From contig JAKSQP010000001.1 in the NCBI GenBank assembly GCA_024404025.1, positions 245,816 to 309,815 of the forward strand: a stretch of 64,000 nt of DNA, written 5' to 3'. The notes under the pieces were generated by a model. That model did no database searches, was not told the DNA's origin, and was given only the letters and a program-made list of their open reading frames with translations. This document shows, piece after piece, positions 15,967-25,461 of the stretch (position 1 is the stretch's first letter; each line of letters begins with the position of its first letter). A program made the position numbers and the translations under genes. This stretch comes from Clostridia bacterium. GTDB taxonomy: Bacteria > Bacillota > Clostridia > Oscillospirales > Acutalibacteraceae.

Positions 15967-17559
15967 ATGAAAATCAAAAATAAAAAACTGATAAAGAATC
16001 TGATTCTTTCGGCGGCGGCATTCTTTGCCGCAGTTTCGCTCGGAATCGTTATTTATTATATCGCTTTTCCGTCTGCTGCCGTTCTTCACGCCGACTGCAC
16101 GGATACGATTCTTTGGGCAAACGCAAGCGTTGAATCAAAGTCGCTCTTCAATTCCGATTTCGGCTATGCGGCAATGCTTCCCTTCGGCGGCACAACGGTT
16201 ATGATTCCGTTTGTGGCGATTTTCGGCTATTCGCTTGCCGCTCATCAGGCGGGAATGATTGCTTTTACCCTGCTTTTTGCTCTTGCTGCTTTTCTGCTTT
16301 GCAGATGCCTTGAATTTGATTATACTTTTTCGTTTTTTTCAGTCGGCTCTCTTCTTCTCATCATTGCATCATCGGCTAAAATGAGAGAAATATTTTATGA
16401 ACATACGATATATTACAGCATTTGTGCTGCGGTCATCTTCGTTCTGCTTTCGATGATTTTGAAGCTGAAAAACAAAAAGAATACGACTGCCGCTCTTATA
16501 GTCGCAGTCATATTCTCAATGCTTTCCGCTATTGACGGAATGCAGGTTATCGCAACGGGAATTTTCCCCGTTCTTTTCGGAGCCGGAGCATATATTCTTC
16601 TTGAAAAGAAAAAGATTTTCGATGAAGAGAACAGAAATGTCATTTTCGGAATTCTCTGTATCTGCGCAGGAACGTTTTTCGGCTTTATTGCCCTGAAAAA
16701 ATTTACTGCCGGAATTTCCGCAGGCTATGCGGAAGCCTATTCAACATATTCGGGAATGAATGACTGGGTCGATAATTTTCTTAAGCTTCCGAAGCATTGG
16801 TTTGAGCTTTTCGGGGTTGAAGTTGAAAACGGACTTGCAATGTTCTCGTTCGCTTCAATAATCAATCTTATCAGAATTGCGGCGGCTCTGATCGTTGCTT
16901 TTGCGCCGGCAGCGGCTCTGATAACATATAAAAAGCTCGGAAACGGAGCAAAAATGCTCACTCTTGCTCATTTCGGACTTGCCGGAGTAATTCTTTTCGG
17001 CTATATTTTCGGAATTCTCTCTGCCGCAAACTGGAGGTTGAGTCCCTTGATATGCACGGGTATTCTCGTTACCTGCGCTCTGATGTTCAATTTCGGAAAA
17101 GAGCTTGTTCCGAAGCGCATTGCAGCCGGAATATGTGTGCTTTTCGTTGCAATGAGCGCTGTTTCTGCGGTGATAATAGCAAAAATGCCGAAAAACGGCG
17201 AAGAGCTAAACGGGCGTTACGGAATCACGCATTTCCTTATGGATCAAGGTCTTCATACGGGATATGCGACCTTCTGGAATTCGCAGGTCATAACTCTGCT
17301 TTCGGATTGTGATGTCAGAGTTGCGAACATTGATGTCAACGAAAACGGAATCGCTCCCTGCGGTTATCAGACCGACAAAAAATGGTTTGAAAACAGAGAG
17401 GGCGAAAAATATTATTTTGTTCTTCTTTCTCCCGATGAGCTTGAAACCCTCAGCGGAACAGCCGATTACGAAAAATTCAGAAGCCTTGTCAAAGGAGCCG
17501 TTCCGACTGAATACGGATATACGGTTTATCTGTTTGATTCAACTCAAGTGCTGTATTAA
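15967..17559 (+). CDS. Second polytopic membrane protein, GT-C-like
   Basis: 530 residues with about 10-12 hydrophobic segments. After helix one comes an extracytoplasmic loop VLHADCTDTILWANASVE; an acidic residue here (D in HADCTD) is where GT-C glycosyltransferases place their catalytic Asp. The C-terminal about 110 residues form a soluble domain (from LNGRYGITHFLMDQGLHTGYATFWNSQ) as in many GT-C enzymes. It is the last gene of the three-gene unit and converges with a small exported-protein gene, overlapping its end by 4 nt. Donor and acceptor are unknown. Confidence 0.7.
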   Translation: MKIKNKKLIKNLILSAAAFFAAVSLGIVIYYIAFPSAAVLHADCTDTILWANASVESKSLFNSDFGYAAMLPFGGTTVMIPFVAIFGYSLAAHQAGMIAFTLLFALAAFLLCRCLEFDYTFSFFSVGSLLLIIASSAKMREIFYEHTIYYSICAAVIFVLLSMILKLKNKKNTTAALIVAVIFSMLSAIDGMQVIATGIFPVLFGAGAYILLEKKKIFDEENRNVIFGILCICAGTFFGFIALKKFTAGISAGYAEAYSTYSGMNDWVDNFLKLPKHWFELFGVEVENGLAMFSFASIINLIRIAAALIVAFAPAAALITYKKLGNGAKMLTLAHFGLAGVILFGYIFGILSAANWRLSPLICTGILVTCALMFNFGKELVPKRIAAGICVLFVAMSAVSAVIIAKMPKNGEELNGRYGITHFLMDQGLHTGYATFWNSQVITLLSDCDVRVANIDVNENGIAPCGYQTDKKWFENREGEKYYFVLLSPDELETLSGTADYEKFRSLVKGAVPTEYGYTVYLFDSTQVLY

Positions 17560-17834
17560 CCGATATTTTCATATAACCAATAAATATTATTTACAGGCGC
17601 AGGCGCAATGCTTGACGCCTGTTTTATTATTTCTTTTATCTCTTCATAAAGCGGCGCAAGGTCGGTAACATTTCCGCCGAGCTTTTCGGATTTTGTTCCG
17701 AGAACAAAAACGGCATCTTTGTCACCGAGATAAACATTTCTTGCCGCTTCGTCGGCGGCGGTTATGCAGACAGCGGAAAATGTGAGGCACAGGCAGATGA
17801 AAACGGCGATGATATATTTTCTGAAAATGTTCAT
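17556..17834 (-). CDS. Small exported protein next to spoIIP
   Basis: 92 residues from MNIFRKYIIAVFICLCLTF; AAAGGA 8 nt upstream supports this start. The first 27 residues are a signal peptide with a probable cleavage after SAVCITAAD. The mature part is about 65 residues (LGDKDAVFVLGTKSEKLGG...), with no motif I know. It begins 4 nt after the spoIIP stop codon, so it is almost certainly co-expressed. A role in the forespore or mother-cell envelope is an inference from position only. Confidence 0.7.
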   Translation of the reverse strand: MNIFRKYIIAVFICLCLTFSAVCITAADEAARNVYLGDKDAVFVLGTKSEKLGGNVTDLAPLYEEIKEIIKQASSIAPAPVNNIYWLYENIG

Positions 17835-17838
17835 AGCT

Positions 17839-18945
17839 TTATCCTTTAACGGTGTATTCATCCATGAATGAAGCGAGAACGGCGGCGAGAAGTCTTCCCG
17901 AATAGCAGGCTTCTTCAAGAGTATTCACCTCGCTGCCCATTTCGATAAGCAGACTGAAACGGGTTAAATCCATATTGTATTTTTTCTGCGTAAAAAGAAG
18001 CGGGCGCATTATTCCGGGAAACATATCTTCGCATTTTTTCTGAAGATTGACCGCAAAGCGCAGATTATATTCCCAATCGGGAAAATCCTTTATTTTTCCC
18101 TCTTCGGTGCCTGCGATTATCATCATCTGAGCGGCCTTTTTGCCATTGATGACCGAAACGGGTCTGATTTTCGTGCCGCCGTCAAGGTCGATTGAATCCC
18201 GGTGAATATCAATTACTATTTTGATCTGCGGATTTTCTTTCAGAATGCTTTCAATCGTTTTTCGGGAATGCGGATATGAATCGTTATAGCTCTCATCGTG
18301 GATGGTTTTATCATGAATAACAGTATAACCCGATTTTTCAAGATAATTCGCTATTTCCGTTCCGACTCTTACAACATTCAGCAATTCGTTGCTGCTTCTG
18401 AATGTTTCATCTTCATAATATTCCGTGTTTTCGGAAAGCTCATAGCTTTCGGTGGTGTGGCTGTGAAAAATCAGAATTGCCGGTCTGCTTTTGTCAATTT
18501 CAAGCTCAAGCGGCTCTGCGAGAACCTTTTTTATATCGATCTTTTTCGTGCTTGTGTTGTTCCTGATCCGGATATTACGGAAAATATCCGTTGCGCCTTT
18601 TTCGGTGTAAGTTGTCTGTTTTATTTTTCCGATCGATTTTCTTCCGTCGGTTGAAACGGAGTATTTCTTTATCACCTCAAGAATATCGGCGGGAGTTGTG
18701 ATAAGGTCGATTTCCGCTGCTTTTTCTTCGTGATTTTTCGTTGCTTTTTCGGTCACTTTTATTGTTGTTTTTTCGGCTTTGGTTTCCGTGACTTTAGAAA
18801 CGGAATCGCCTTTGAACATAAGCGAAGCGGCAGTGCAGGAAATTTTTTCGGCGTTTGAGCCGACACATAGCCCGATAACCAGCAGGGCGGCAATCAGAAG
18901 AGAAAACAACTCGGTCGTTTTTTCTTTTTCCTGACGGTTTTTCAT
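17839..18945 (-). CDS. spoIIP: Stage II sporulation protein P
   Basis: 368 residues from MKNRQEKEKTTE (GAGGG 6 nt upstream); ATGs at 18951 and 18960 are alternatives. It has one N-terminal membrane anchor (about 13-32), a Thr/Lys/Glu-rich linker, and the SpoIIP amidase/endopeptidase domain with the hallmarks ILIFHSHTTESYE, VVRVGTEIANYLEKSGYTVIHDKTIHD, VIDIHRDSI and LIEMGSEVNTLEEA. These hold the zinc ligands (first His of FHSHTTE, the Glu, and His of IHRD) of the peptidoglycan amidase. With SpoIID/M it drives engulfment during sporulation. It marks the organism as a spore former by genotype. Confidence 0.92.
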   Translation of the reverse strand: MKNRQEKEKTTELFSLLIAALLVIGLCVGSNAEKISCTAASLMFKGDSVSKVTETKAEKTTIKVTEKATKNHEEKAAEIDLITTPADILEVIKKYSVSTDGRKSIGKIKQTTYTEKGATDIFRNIRIRNNTSTKKIDIKKVLAEPLELEIDKSRPAILIFHSHTTESYELSENTEYYEDETFRSSNELLNVVRVGTEIANYLEKSGYTVIHDKTIHDESYNDSYPHSRKTIESILKENPQIKIVIDIHRDSIDLDGGTKIRPVSVINGKKAAQMMIIAGTEEGKIKDFPDWEYNLRFAVNLQKKCEDMFPGIMRPLLFTQKKYNMDLTRFSLLIEMGSEVNTLEEACYSGRLLAAVLASFMDEYTVKG

Positions 18946-19004
18946 TTTCATCCCTCGCATTCTTCTAAAATATATGCGGGGATGAGAAAAAAGATGAAAG
19001 GAAA

Positions 19005-19034
19005 AGGCGAAGCCCATTAAAGGCTTCGCCAATG
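19005..19034 (-). terminator. Terminator after the GH89 gene
   Basis: A perfect 9-bp stem GGCGAAGCC/GGCTTCGCC with a 7-nt loop; on the minus strand it is followed by TTTTCCTTT. It separates the GH89 gene from spoIIP. Confidence 0.8.
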
Positions 19035-19036
19035 TG

Positions 19037-21124
19037 TTAAATGACTTTTTTGTATTTTTCTATGAGCCTTTCGGCAAGCTCAACCGTATCTGCATCCGTC
19101 GGGCTTTCGGGGTTGGATGTTGAAAGCCATTTGCGCTCAAAATCGGAATAATTTTTATAGAAAGAATTTCCTCTGTATTCGTTTCTGCCGTTTATCTGCT
19201 TGCGGGTCGCAGTTGAAAATTTGCCTCTCTTTGTGAATCTGTAAGCTAAAAGCTCAAAGAAGCTCTGCCAGCGCTTTGCATAATATGTGCCTATCAGGCC
19301 GCCCCATTCTTTCCACGCATAGTCATAGTTGAGCGGATCGCCGATCGGACCCCAGAGAGTTATCTGCGTAAGAAGATTCAGCTCAAAATTCTGCTTATCC
19401 TTGTCGGTCAGAGCAAGTGCGCCTGCCTCCTTGAGATGAGTATGGAGCGACATTTCGGACATCGACTGAAGAAGCTCATCAAGCTCTTCGCATATTTTGA
19501 GAAACGAATTGGAATAGCGTTCAAAATCCCTCTGATCACGGTTACGGAAACCGTTGACAGCCTTTTCATAACAAATATGAGCGTAATTGCTGAGTACCTG
19601 CCTTGTTATATCGCATATATCGTAAATTCTGCCGTCTGAATCCGTTTTTTCTGCCGAAATGAGAAGCTCTGCGGCTTCAAGAAGCTTTTTATTGTCATAC
19701 TGAACATCAATAACATCAAAGGGGGCGGTATGCTTAAGATCCGTGCAGGGTCTTGCACATATAACGGAGCCGGTTTCTCTGCCTTTTATATCATAACAGG
19801 TGCTGCGAAGAATTTCCGCTGCCTTTGCATAGTTTTCATCGGCGCTTGAATATCTGCGAAGAGCATAGTCTTTGCACCATTCGCCGAGATCGGTTTTCTT
19901 ATTCTCAGTGAGCATATCAAACATCAGCTCGAAATACATCGGATTTGAAAGAATACCGTCATAGAAAACTCCTGTGCCGATGCAGTTTTCGGGAGCATCA
20001 AGATACGGATTTTCCGCAGCGGCAGTCATATTTCCGTGAAGAACCGTTCTGTCGCCGCTTCCTCCGCCCATGCCGAGGATATAGTCATATCCCCAGAATT
20101 CATCGGTCTGTGAATGAAGAGTTCCGTCGAGGTCAAAAATTATAAGTCTGTCTTTCGGAACGGATTTGACCATCTTTTCATAGAGACAGTCGCTCATCAT
20201 TATCCATTTTGATTCGGGGTCAAAATCTTTATAGAGAGTGTCGATCGCTCTGCCGACCTTCCAGAGATAGTCCTTTGATTTAAGCTCGGATTTGTTTACA
20301 ATATAGGGATCGCAGGAATAGTAATGAAATGCGCCGAAGAGATGACGCTGTTTTTCAAGAAGCGCCGTGCCGAACTTTTTAAAAACATTTCCGAAGAAAT
20401 CGAGCCTGAATGTGAACGGAAAATTATTCCACGAGGGCATGATCTGCATACGGAGTTTTTCAAAAAGCTTTTTGAAGCTCTGCGGAACCATTCCCGCAAA
20501 TCCCGGCAAAACCGGGCTCATTCCGAGAGAAACCTCTCTGTCAATGATTTTTTTGCCGAGTTCAACTCTTGATTCGATATATTTCGGGTCGGTAAGTGAA
20601 TAATATGAAGCGAAGCGGTTCATCATCTGCCAGGGCCAGAATGAGGGACCCGAAAGATATGAGAGAGCGCCCGTTTCGCTGTATTTGAAATCACGCATTG
20701 TATAATACCAGACGGCTTCGCTTCCGACAAGGCAGAGAGGCATATTGATGCCGTTCATTGCCATAAAGTCGATTTCCTTTTCCCATTTTTCCCAGGTCCA
20801 GAAAGCGAGCGAATAGCCGAATGAGCGATAGGTGAGATATGCTCTTTTGTCCTGAAAAATCGTTTTTGAAAGCTTTCCGTCAAAAAGCGGAGCCTCCGAA
20901 ACATTTATCTCGGTGTTGCCGCAGTGAGATAAATTGACCCGGCAGTATTTTTTCAGATACGCATAGTATCCCATAGCCTGGCTGATAACGCAGTCGCCGC
21001 AGATAACGATTTTACCGTTTTCGCAGAATACTTCATATCTGTTTTTGCCGTTGTCGCTTTCAATGCTGCGAAGTTCAAACATGCAGGCAATATCGGGAGT
21101 GTTTCTTAAAATGAGGTTCTTCAT
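19037..21124 (-). CDS. Alpha-N-acetylglucosaminidase, GH89 family
   Basis: 695 residues, matching NAGLU-type enzymes. Family hallmarks: SFGYSLAFWTWEKWEKEID, FMAMNGINMPLCLVGSEAVWY, SGPSFWPWQMMNRF, and later GGGSGDRTVLHGNM and WGPIGDPLNYDYAWKEWGGLIGTYYAKRW. The enzyme removes terminal alpha-linked GlcNAc, for example from mucin O-glycans or heparan-derived oligosaccharides. No signal peptide or anchor is present (the start is MKNLILRNTPD), so it should act in the cytoplasm on imported oligosaccharides. The secreted GH89 enzymes of other gut bacteria usually carry signal peptides and binding modules, which are missing here. It is a single-gene transcript. Confidence 0.9.
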   Translation of the reverse strand: MKNLILRNTPDIACMFELRSIESDNGKNRYEVFCENGKIVICGDCVISQAMGYYAYLKKYCRVNLSHCGNTEINVSEAPLFDGKLSKTIFQDKRAYLTYRSFGYSLAFWTWEKWEKEIDFMAMNGINMPLCLVGSEAVWYYTMRDFKYSETGALSYLSGPSFWPWQMMNRFASYYSLTDPKYIESRVELGKKIIDREVSLGMSPVLPGFAGMVPQSFKKLFEKLRMQIMPSWNNFPFTFRLDFFGNVFKKFGTALLEKQRHLFGAFHYYSCDPYIVNKSELKSKDYLWKVGRAIDTLYKDFDPESKWIMMSDCLYEKMVKSVPKDRLIIFDLDGTLHSQTDEFWGYDYILGMGGGSGDRTVLHGNMTAAAENPYLDAPENCIGTGVFYDGILSNPMYFELMFDMLTENKKTDLGEWCKDYALRRYSSADENYAKAAEILRSTCYDIKGRETGSVICARPCTDLKHTAPFDVIDVQYDNKKLLEAAELLISAEKTDSDGRIYDICDITRQVLSNYAHICYEKAVNGFRNRDQRDFERYSNSFLKICEELDELLQSMSEMSLHTHLKEAGALALTDKDKQNFELNLLTQITLWGPIGDPLNYDYAWKEWGGLIGTYYAKRWQSFFELLAYRFTKRGKFSTATRKQINGRNEYRGNSFYKNYSDFERKWLSTSNPESPTDADTVELAERLIEKYKKVI

Positions 21125-21241
21125 CTTTTCTGCTCCTTAAATGGCATTAATAGAACTGTTTTTCATTATACATAATTTTGCGGCGAATGGCAAGACTTTT
21201 TGAAATACAGAAAAGAAATTCAAAATAATTTGTAAAAAGTC

Positions 21242-21270
21242 TTTACACCTGCCGATAAAAGTTATATTAT
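21242..21270 (+). promoter_or_regulatory. Promoter of the pyrH-polC block
   Basis: TTTACA, 17 bp, TATTAT, 37 nt upstream of the pyrH start. Confidence 0.65.
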
Positions 21271-21307
21271 ATAAAATAAATAACTATGTAAAAAGGCGGT
21301 GTTTATT

Positions 21308-22018
21308 ATGCAACCCGTATATAAACGAATCCTTCTTAAGCTCAGCGGAGAGGTTCTTGCGGGAGAAAAAGGCCACGGCTTTGATTTTGACACTATCACT
21401 TCTGTTTGTGAGGCTGTAAAAAAGCTTTATGATATGGGTGTTCAGGTCGGTCTTGTTGTCGGCGGAGGAAACTTCTGGAGAGGCCGTTCCGGCGGAGCGA
21501 TGGACAGAACCAGAGCCGACCATATCGGTATGCTCGCAACCGTTATGAATTCGCTCGCTCTTCAGGATACTCTTGAGCAGCTCGGAGTTGAAGTCAGAGT
21601 TCAGACGGCAATCGAAATGAGACAGGTTGCCGAGCCCTATGTCAGAGCAGATGCCGTTCGCCATCTTGAAAAGGGCAAAGTTGTCATTTTCGGCGCAGGC
21701 ACGGGCAATCCTTTCTTCTCAACGGACACCTGCGCAGCTCTCAGAGCGGCGGAAATCAAAGCAGATGTCATTCTTAAGGCAACAAACGTTGATGGCGTTT
21801 ACGATAAAGATCCGAACAAATATCCCGATGCCGTTAAGTTTGATGTTATTACCCAGAGCGAAGTTCTTGAAAAAGACCTTCGAGTCATGGATTCAGCGGC
21901 AGCTTCTCTCTGCCGTGACAATAATATACCCATCCTTGTTTTCAACCTTTCAGACCCTGAAAACATCATCAGAGCCGTTGCAGGTGAAAACATCGGAACA
22001 TTAGTCAAGGAGGGCTAA
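21308..22018 (+). CDS. pyrH: UMP kinase
   Basis: 236 residues from [20 protein letters not shown] 8 nt upstream favours ATG 21308 over an in-frame GTG at 21299. It belongs to the amino-acid-kinase fold: [14 protein letters not shown], the glycine-rich [14 protein letters not shown], and the uridylate-contact region around [34 protein letters not shown]. It phosphorylates UMP to UDP with ATP and is normally hexameric and GTP-regulated. It is the first gene of the conserved Firmicute string pyrH-frr-uppS-cdsA-dxr-rseP-ispG-polC; frr starts 3 nt later. Confidence 0.96.
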   Translation: MQPVYKRILLKLSGEVLAGEKGHGFDFDTITSVCEAVKKLYDMGVQVGLVVGGGNFWRGRSGGAMDRTRADHIGMLATVMNSLALQDTLEQLGVEVRVQTAIEMRQVAEPYVRADAVRHLEKGKVVIFGAGTGNPFFSTDTCAALRAAEIKADVILKATNVDGVYDKDPNKYPDAVKFDVITQSEVLEKDLRVMDSAAASLCRDNNIPILVFNLSDPENIIRAVAGENIGTLVKEG

Positions 22019-22021
22019 AAT

Positions 22022-22576
22022 ATGGAAACAGTATTCGCATTTGCAGAAGAAAAAATGACAAAAACAGTCAACGCTCTCAAAAATGAGTTTGCATCCATCA
22101 GAGCAGGCAGAGCAAACGCTGCAGTTCTTGATAAGATCAGAGTTGATTATTACGGAACACCTACCCCCATCAATCAGATGGCTGCAATTTCGGTTGCGGA
22201 AGCAAGAATCCTCAACATTCAGCCCTGGGATGTTTCAACTCTTCATGCAATCGAAAAGGCTATCCTCGCATCGGATATCGGCATCAATCCCTCAAACGAC
22301 GGCAGAGTTATCCGCCTTGTTTTCCCGCAGCTTACGGAAGAACGCCGCAAAGATCTCTGCAAAGAAATCAAGAAGATGGCAGAGGAATCGAGAGTTTCCG
22401 TCCGTTCAACCAGAAGGGACTGCATTGACAAGGTCAAAAAGATGGAAAAGGCTTCCGAAATAACGGAAGATGACCTTAAGGATGCAGAAAAGAAACTTCA
22501 GGATTTCACCGATAAATATATCAAGGAAATCGACAAGGTAGTTGAAGAAAAAGAACAGGAAATTATGTCTATCTGA
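22022..22576 (+). CDS. frr: Ribosome recycling factor
   Basis: 184 residues, the usual length. The three-helix-bundle signature is clear: [24 protein letters not shown] at the start, [25 protein letters not shown] in domain II, and a helical C-terminus. With EF-G it splits the post-termination ribosome. A strong AAGGAGG precedes the start inside the pyrH end. Confidence 0.97.
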   Translation: METVFAFAEEKMTKTVNALKNEFASIRAGRANAAVLDKIRVDYYGTPTPINQMAAISVAEARILNIQPWDVSTLHAIEKAILASDIGINPSNDGRVIRLVFPQLTEERRKDLCKEIKKMAEESRVSVRSTRRDCIDKVKKMEKASEITEDDLKDAEKKLQDFTDKYIKEIDKVVEEKEQEIMSI

Positions 22577-22585
22577 ATTTAAAAA

Positions 22586-22613
22586 GCGGCAGAGAGCATT
22601 GCCTCTCTGCTGC
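22586..22613 (+). other. Hairpin between frr and uppS
   Basis: An 11-bp stem with one G-U pair (GCGGCAGAGAG with CTCTCTGCTGC) and no following T-run. It is more likely an RNA-stabilising or processing hairpin inside the operon than a terminator. Confidence 0.5.
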
Positions 22614-22633
22614 TCCGAAAGGAATTATTCGTA

Positions 22634-23365
22634 ATGACCGAAGAACAGCTCGGCAAAATCGTGCTTCCGAAGCACATTGGAATTATTATGGACGGCAATG
22701 GCCGTTGGGCAAAGCAAAGAGGCCTTAAACGCACCGAAGGACACAAAGCGGGCGCCGAGGTCTTCAGAAAAATCTGCGATTATGCCAATGAAATCGGAAT
22801 TGAATATCTGACTTTTTACGCTTTCTCAACAGAAAACTGGAAACGCCCTGCCGAGGAGGTTGAGGCGATAATGGCGCTTTTCAGAGATTATCTCTGCGAA
22901 GCGGAAGACCGTGAAGATGAAAATGAGGCGAAGGGACTTCGCATTAAATATATAGGCGAGCGGGAAGGCTTGCCCGATGATATAGTCGGAATGATCGAAA
23001 ATCTTGAAAACGGTTCATCCGACAAATCCAAAACAACCGTCTGCCTTGCAGTCAATTACGGCGGCAGAAATGATATTCTGCATTCCGTTAAGACCCTTGC
23101 AAAAAAAATAGAAGCAGGGGAGCTTAAGTCAGACGAGCTTACCGAAGAAAAAATCGGCGAAAACCTGTTTACCGCAGGCGTTCCCGACCCGGATCTGATC
23201 ATCAGACCGAGCGGTGAATTTCGCCTTTCCAATTTCCTTATCTGGCAATCGGCCTATTCGGAATTCTGGTTTTCGGATATTCTGTGGCCGGATTTCACGC
23301 CCGATGATCTTGATAAGGCAATTCTTGATTTCTGCTCCCGTAACAGACGTTTCGGGGGAGTTTAA
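22634..23365 (+). CDS. uppS: Undecaprenyl diphosphate synthase (cis-prenyltransferase)
   Basis: 243 residues. The catalytic motif IMDGNGRWAKQRGLKRTEGHKAG holds the conserved Asp of HxGxIMDGNGRWA (here HIGIIMDGNGRWA, about residues 15-27). Also present are YLTFYAFSTENWKRP and the C-terminal PDLIIRPSGEFRLSNFLIWQSAYSE with FxDxLWPDF. It condenses FPP with eight IPP to give the C55 carrier for wall synthesis; UppP (9450) recycles the product, and Dxr and IspG in the same operon feed its substrate. Confidence 0.96.
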   Translation: MTEEQLGKIVLPKHIGIIMDGNGRWAKQRGLKRTEGHKAGAEVFRKICDYANEIGIEYLTFYAFSTENWKRPAEEVEAIMALFRDYLCEAEDREDENEAKGLRIKYIGEREGLPDDIVGMIENLENGSSDKSKTTVCLAVNYGGRNDILHSVKTLAKKIEAGELKSDELTEEKIGENLFTAGVPDPDLIIRPSGEFRLSNFLIWQSAYSEFWFSDILWPDFTPDDLDKAILDFCSRNRRFGGV

Positions 23366-23427
23366 CGGAGGTGGGTATCAAAGCATAATTTTTTATCAAA
23401 AAAATATTTTGAAAGAAAGTGATTTTA

Positions 23428-24294
23428 GTGAAAACACGTATTATTACCGGCGTATCTGCGGCGCTTTTTGCCATCGGCTGCCTTGTGGCAACCGGTTTCG
23501 GATATGTTAAATACATCAGCCTTGTTGCAGCCTTGTTTGCAGGCATTGCCGCTTATGAGGTTATGAAGGTTTCAAAGTGCCGCAATAAGGTGCTTACCGT
23601 CTGTTCGATAATTTTTGCGGCGGCATATTGCCCTTATCGTGCATTCGGCTTTGATGAAAAAATCAGTATTCCCTCTTCTGTCATCTTTATGGTTTATGTT
23701 ATGGCAATGCTTATCATAATGCTTAAATGGTATGACAAAACGAGGTTTGAGCATGTTGCGCTTTCGCTTTTTGCTTCAATTGCAGTTCCCGCTTCGCTTT
23801 ACGGAATTATAGGAATTGTTGAAGTGTGTGACAGAAATCCTCTCATTTTCCAGCGCTCTCATGCAGTGTTTATCATTCTGCTTTCGATGCTTGCCGCTTG
23901 GCTCAGCGATACATTTGCATATTTTATCGGAAGCAAATTCGGAAAACATAAGCTTTCTCCGAAAATCAGCCCCAAGAAATCAATTGAGGGCGCAGTTGCG
24001 GGCGTTGCCGGCACAACGGTTTTCGGAATAGCCGTTTATCTTATCTGTGATCATTTCTATTTCAGGCTCGATACCTTCAATGTGCTCACATCGGCTCTTA
24101 TGACTGCGCTTTTCTGCGTTATGGGTATGCTCGGAGATCTTTCCGCATCGGTTATCAAGAGAAATTACGGAGAGAAGGATTACGGAACGATTTTCCCCGG
24201 CCACGGCGGAATGCTTGACAGAATCGACAGCTTCCTTTTCACTCTTCCTTCTGCATACATAATCGTACTTATTACGGAAGCGCTCTCAAAATAA
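23428..24294 (+). CDS. cdsA: Phosphatidate cytidylyltransferase
   Basis: 288 residues from a GTG at 23428 (MKTRIITG) with AGAAAG 8 nt upstream; a GTG at 23419 is the alternative. About eight membrane helices. The C-terminal CDS signature is complete: SASVIKRNYGEKDYGTIFPGHGGMLDRIDS (S-x8-K-R-x3-K-D-x5-P-G-H-G-G-x2-D-R-x-D form). It makes CDP-diacylglycerol, the precursor of the anionic phospholipids. Confidence 0.94.
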   Translation: MKTRIITGVSAALFAIGCLVATGFGYVKYISLVAALFAGIAAYEVMKVSKCRNKVLTVCSIIFAAAYCPYRAFGFDEKISIPSSVIFMVYVMAMLIIMLKWYDKTRFEHVALSLFASIAVPASLYGIIGIVEVCDRNPLIFQRSHAVFIILLSMLAAWLSDTFAYFIGSKFGKHKLSPKISPKKSIEGAVAGVAGTTVFGIAVYLICDHFYFRLDTFNVLTSALMTALFCVMGMLGDLSASVIKRNYGEKDYGTIFPGHGGMLDRIDSFLFTLPSAYIIVLITEALSK

Positions 24295-24315
24295 TTATTC
24301 AAAGGACTGACTCTG

Positions 24316-25461
24316 ATGATCAAATCTCTTGCCGTTCTCGGCTCAACAGGTTCAATAGGAACGCAGGCTCTTGAGGTTGCGGAAATGCATTCAATGCACA
24401 TCGAAGCGCTGACGGCAAACAGCAGAACGGATATTCTTGAAAATCAGATAAGAAAATTTAACCCGAAAATGGCTGCCGTAGCTGATGAAAAAGCTGCGGC
24501 AGACCTTAAAATAAGGGTTGCCGACACTTCAACAAAGGTGCTTTCGGGCGCAGACGGAGTGAAAGAATGTGCATCATGCGGCGCAGAAGCCGTGCTTAAC
24601 AGCATAGTCGGCATTGCGGGCCTTGCTCCGACCCTTGCCGCAATCGAAGCAGGCAGCACAATCGCTCTTGCGAACAAAGAAACTCTCGTCACGGGCGGCA
24701 GAATAGTTACGGAAGCGGCTGAAAAAAAAGGCGTTTCGATTCTTCCCGTTGACAGCGAGCATTCTGCGATATTTCAGTCTCTTCAGGGCTGCAGAGACAG
24801 AAAGCAGGTCAAAAGACTTATTCTTACCGCATCCGGCGGCCCGTTTTTCGGAAGAAAAAAAGAGGAGCTTGCAAATGTGACCGTTGAGCAGGCTTTGAAG
24901 CACCCGAATTGGAGTATGGGTGCAAAAATCACAATTGATTCGGCAACAATGATGAACAAGGGACTTGAACTTATTGAAGCAGGCTGGCTTTTCGGAATGC
25001 CTGCCGACAAAATCGACATTCTTGTTCACAGACAGAGCGTTATTCATTCGCTCGTTGAATATGAAGATAATTCGGTTATCGCTCAGCTCGGAGTGCCCGA
25101 TATGAGAATACCGATTCAATATGCCCTCACTTATCCGGACAGATTCGAAAGCCCCGTCAGGCAGCTTGACCTTGCGGAATTTGCAGCATTGACTTTTGAA
25201 AAACCGGATTATGAAACCTTTTCCTGCATAAACTTATGCAGAAGGGCGTTTGAAAAGGGCGGTTTATATCCTGCTGCGGTCAACGCCGCAAATGAAAAGG
25301 CAAATGAGCTTTTCAGGCAGGGCAGAATTAAATTTACCGACATTTCCCGTGCGGTAAGCGAAGCGCTTGAAAATGCGGAAAATAAAGCGGATTTCACTAT
25401 TGAAGACGTTTTTGAAACAGACCGCAGAATCAGACTTGATACGGAAAGGTTACTTAAATGA
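24316..25461 (+). CDS. dxr: 1-deoxy-D-xylulose 5-phosphate reductoisomerase
   Basis: 381 residues. The N-terminal NADPH fold starts SLAVLGSTGSIGTQALEV; the metal and substrate site is in LPVDSEHSAIFQSLQG; SGGPFF and HPNWSMGAKITIDSATMMNKGLELIEA are the flexible-loop and substrate motifs. It catalyses the second step of the MEP isoprenoid pathway; IspG two genes on is a later step of the same path. It overlaps rseP by 4 nt (ATGA). Confidence 0.96.
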   Translation: MIKSLAVLGSTGSIGTQALEVAEMHSMHIEALTANSRTDILENQIRKFNPKMAAVADEKAAADLKIRVADTSTKVLSGADGVKECASCGAEAVLNSIVGIAGLAPTLAAIEAGSTIALANKETLVTGGRIVTEAAEKKGVSILPVDSEHSAIFQSLQGCRDRKQVKRLILTASGGPFFGRKKEELANVTVEQALKHPNWSMGAKITIDSATMMNKGLELIEAGWLFGMPADKIDILVHRQSVIHSLVEYEDNSVIAQLGVPDMRIPIQYALTYPDRFESPVRQLDLAEFAALTFEKPDYETFSCINLCRRAFEKGGLYPAAVNAANEKANELFRQGRIKFTDISRAVSEALENAENKADFTIEDVFETDRRIRLDTERLLK

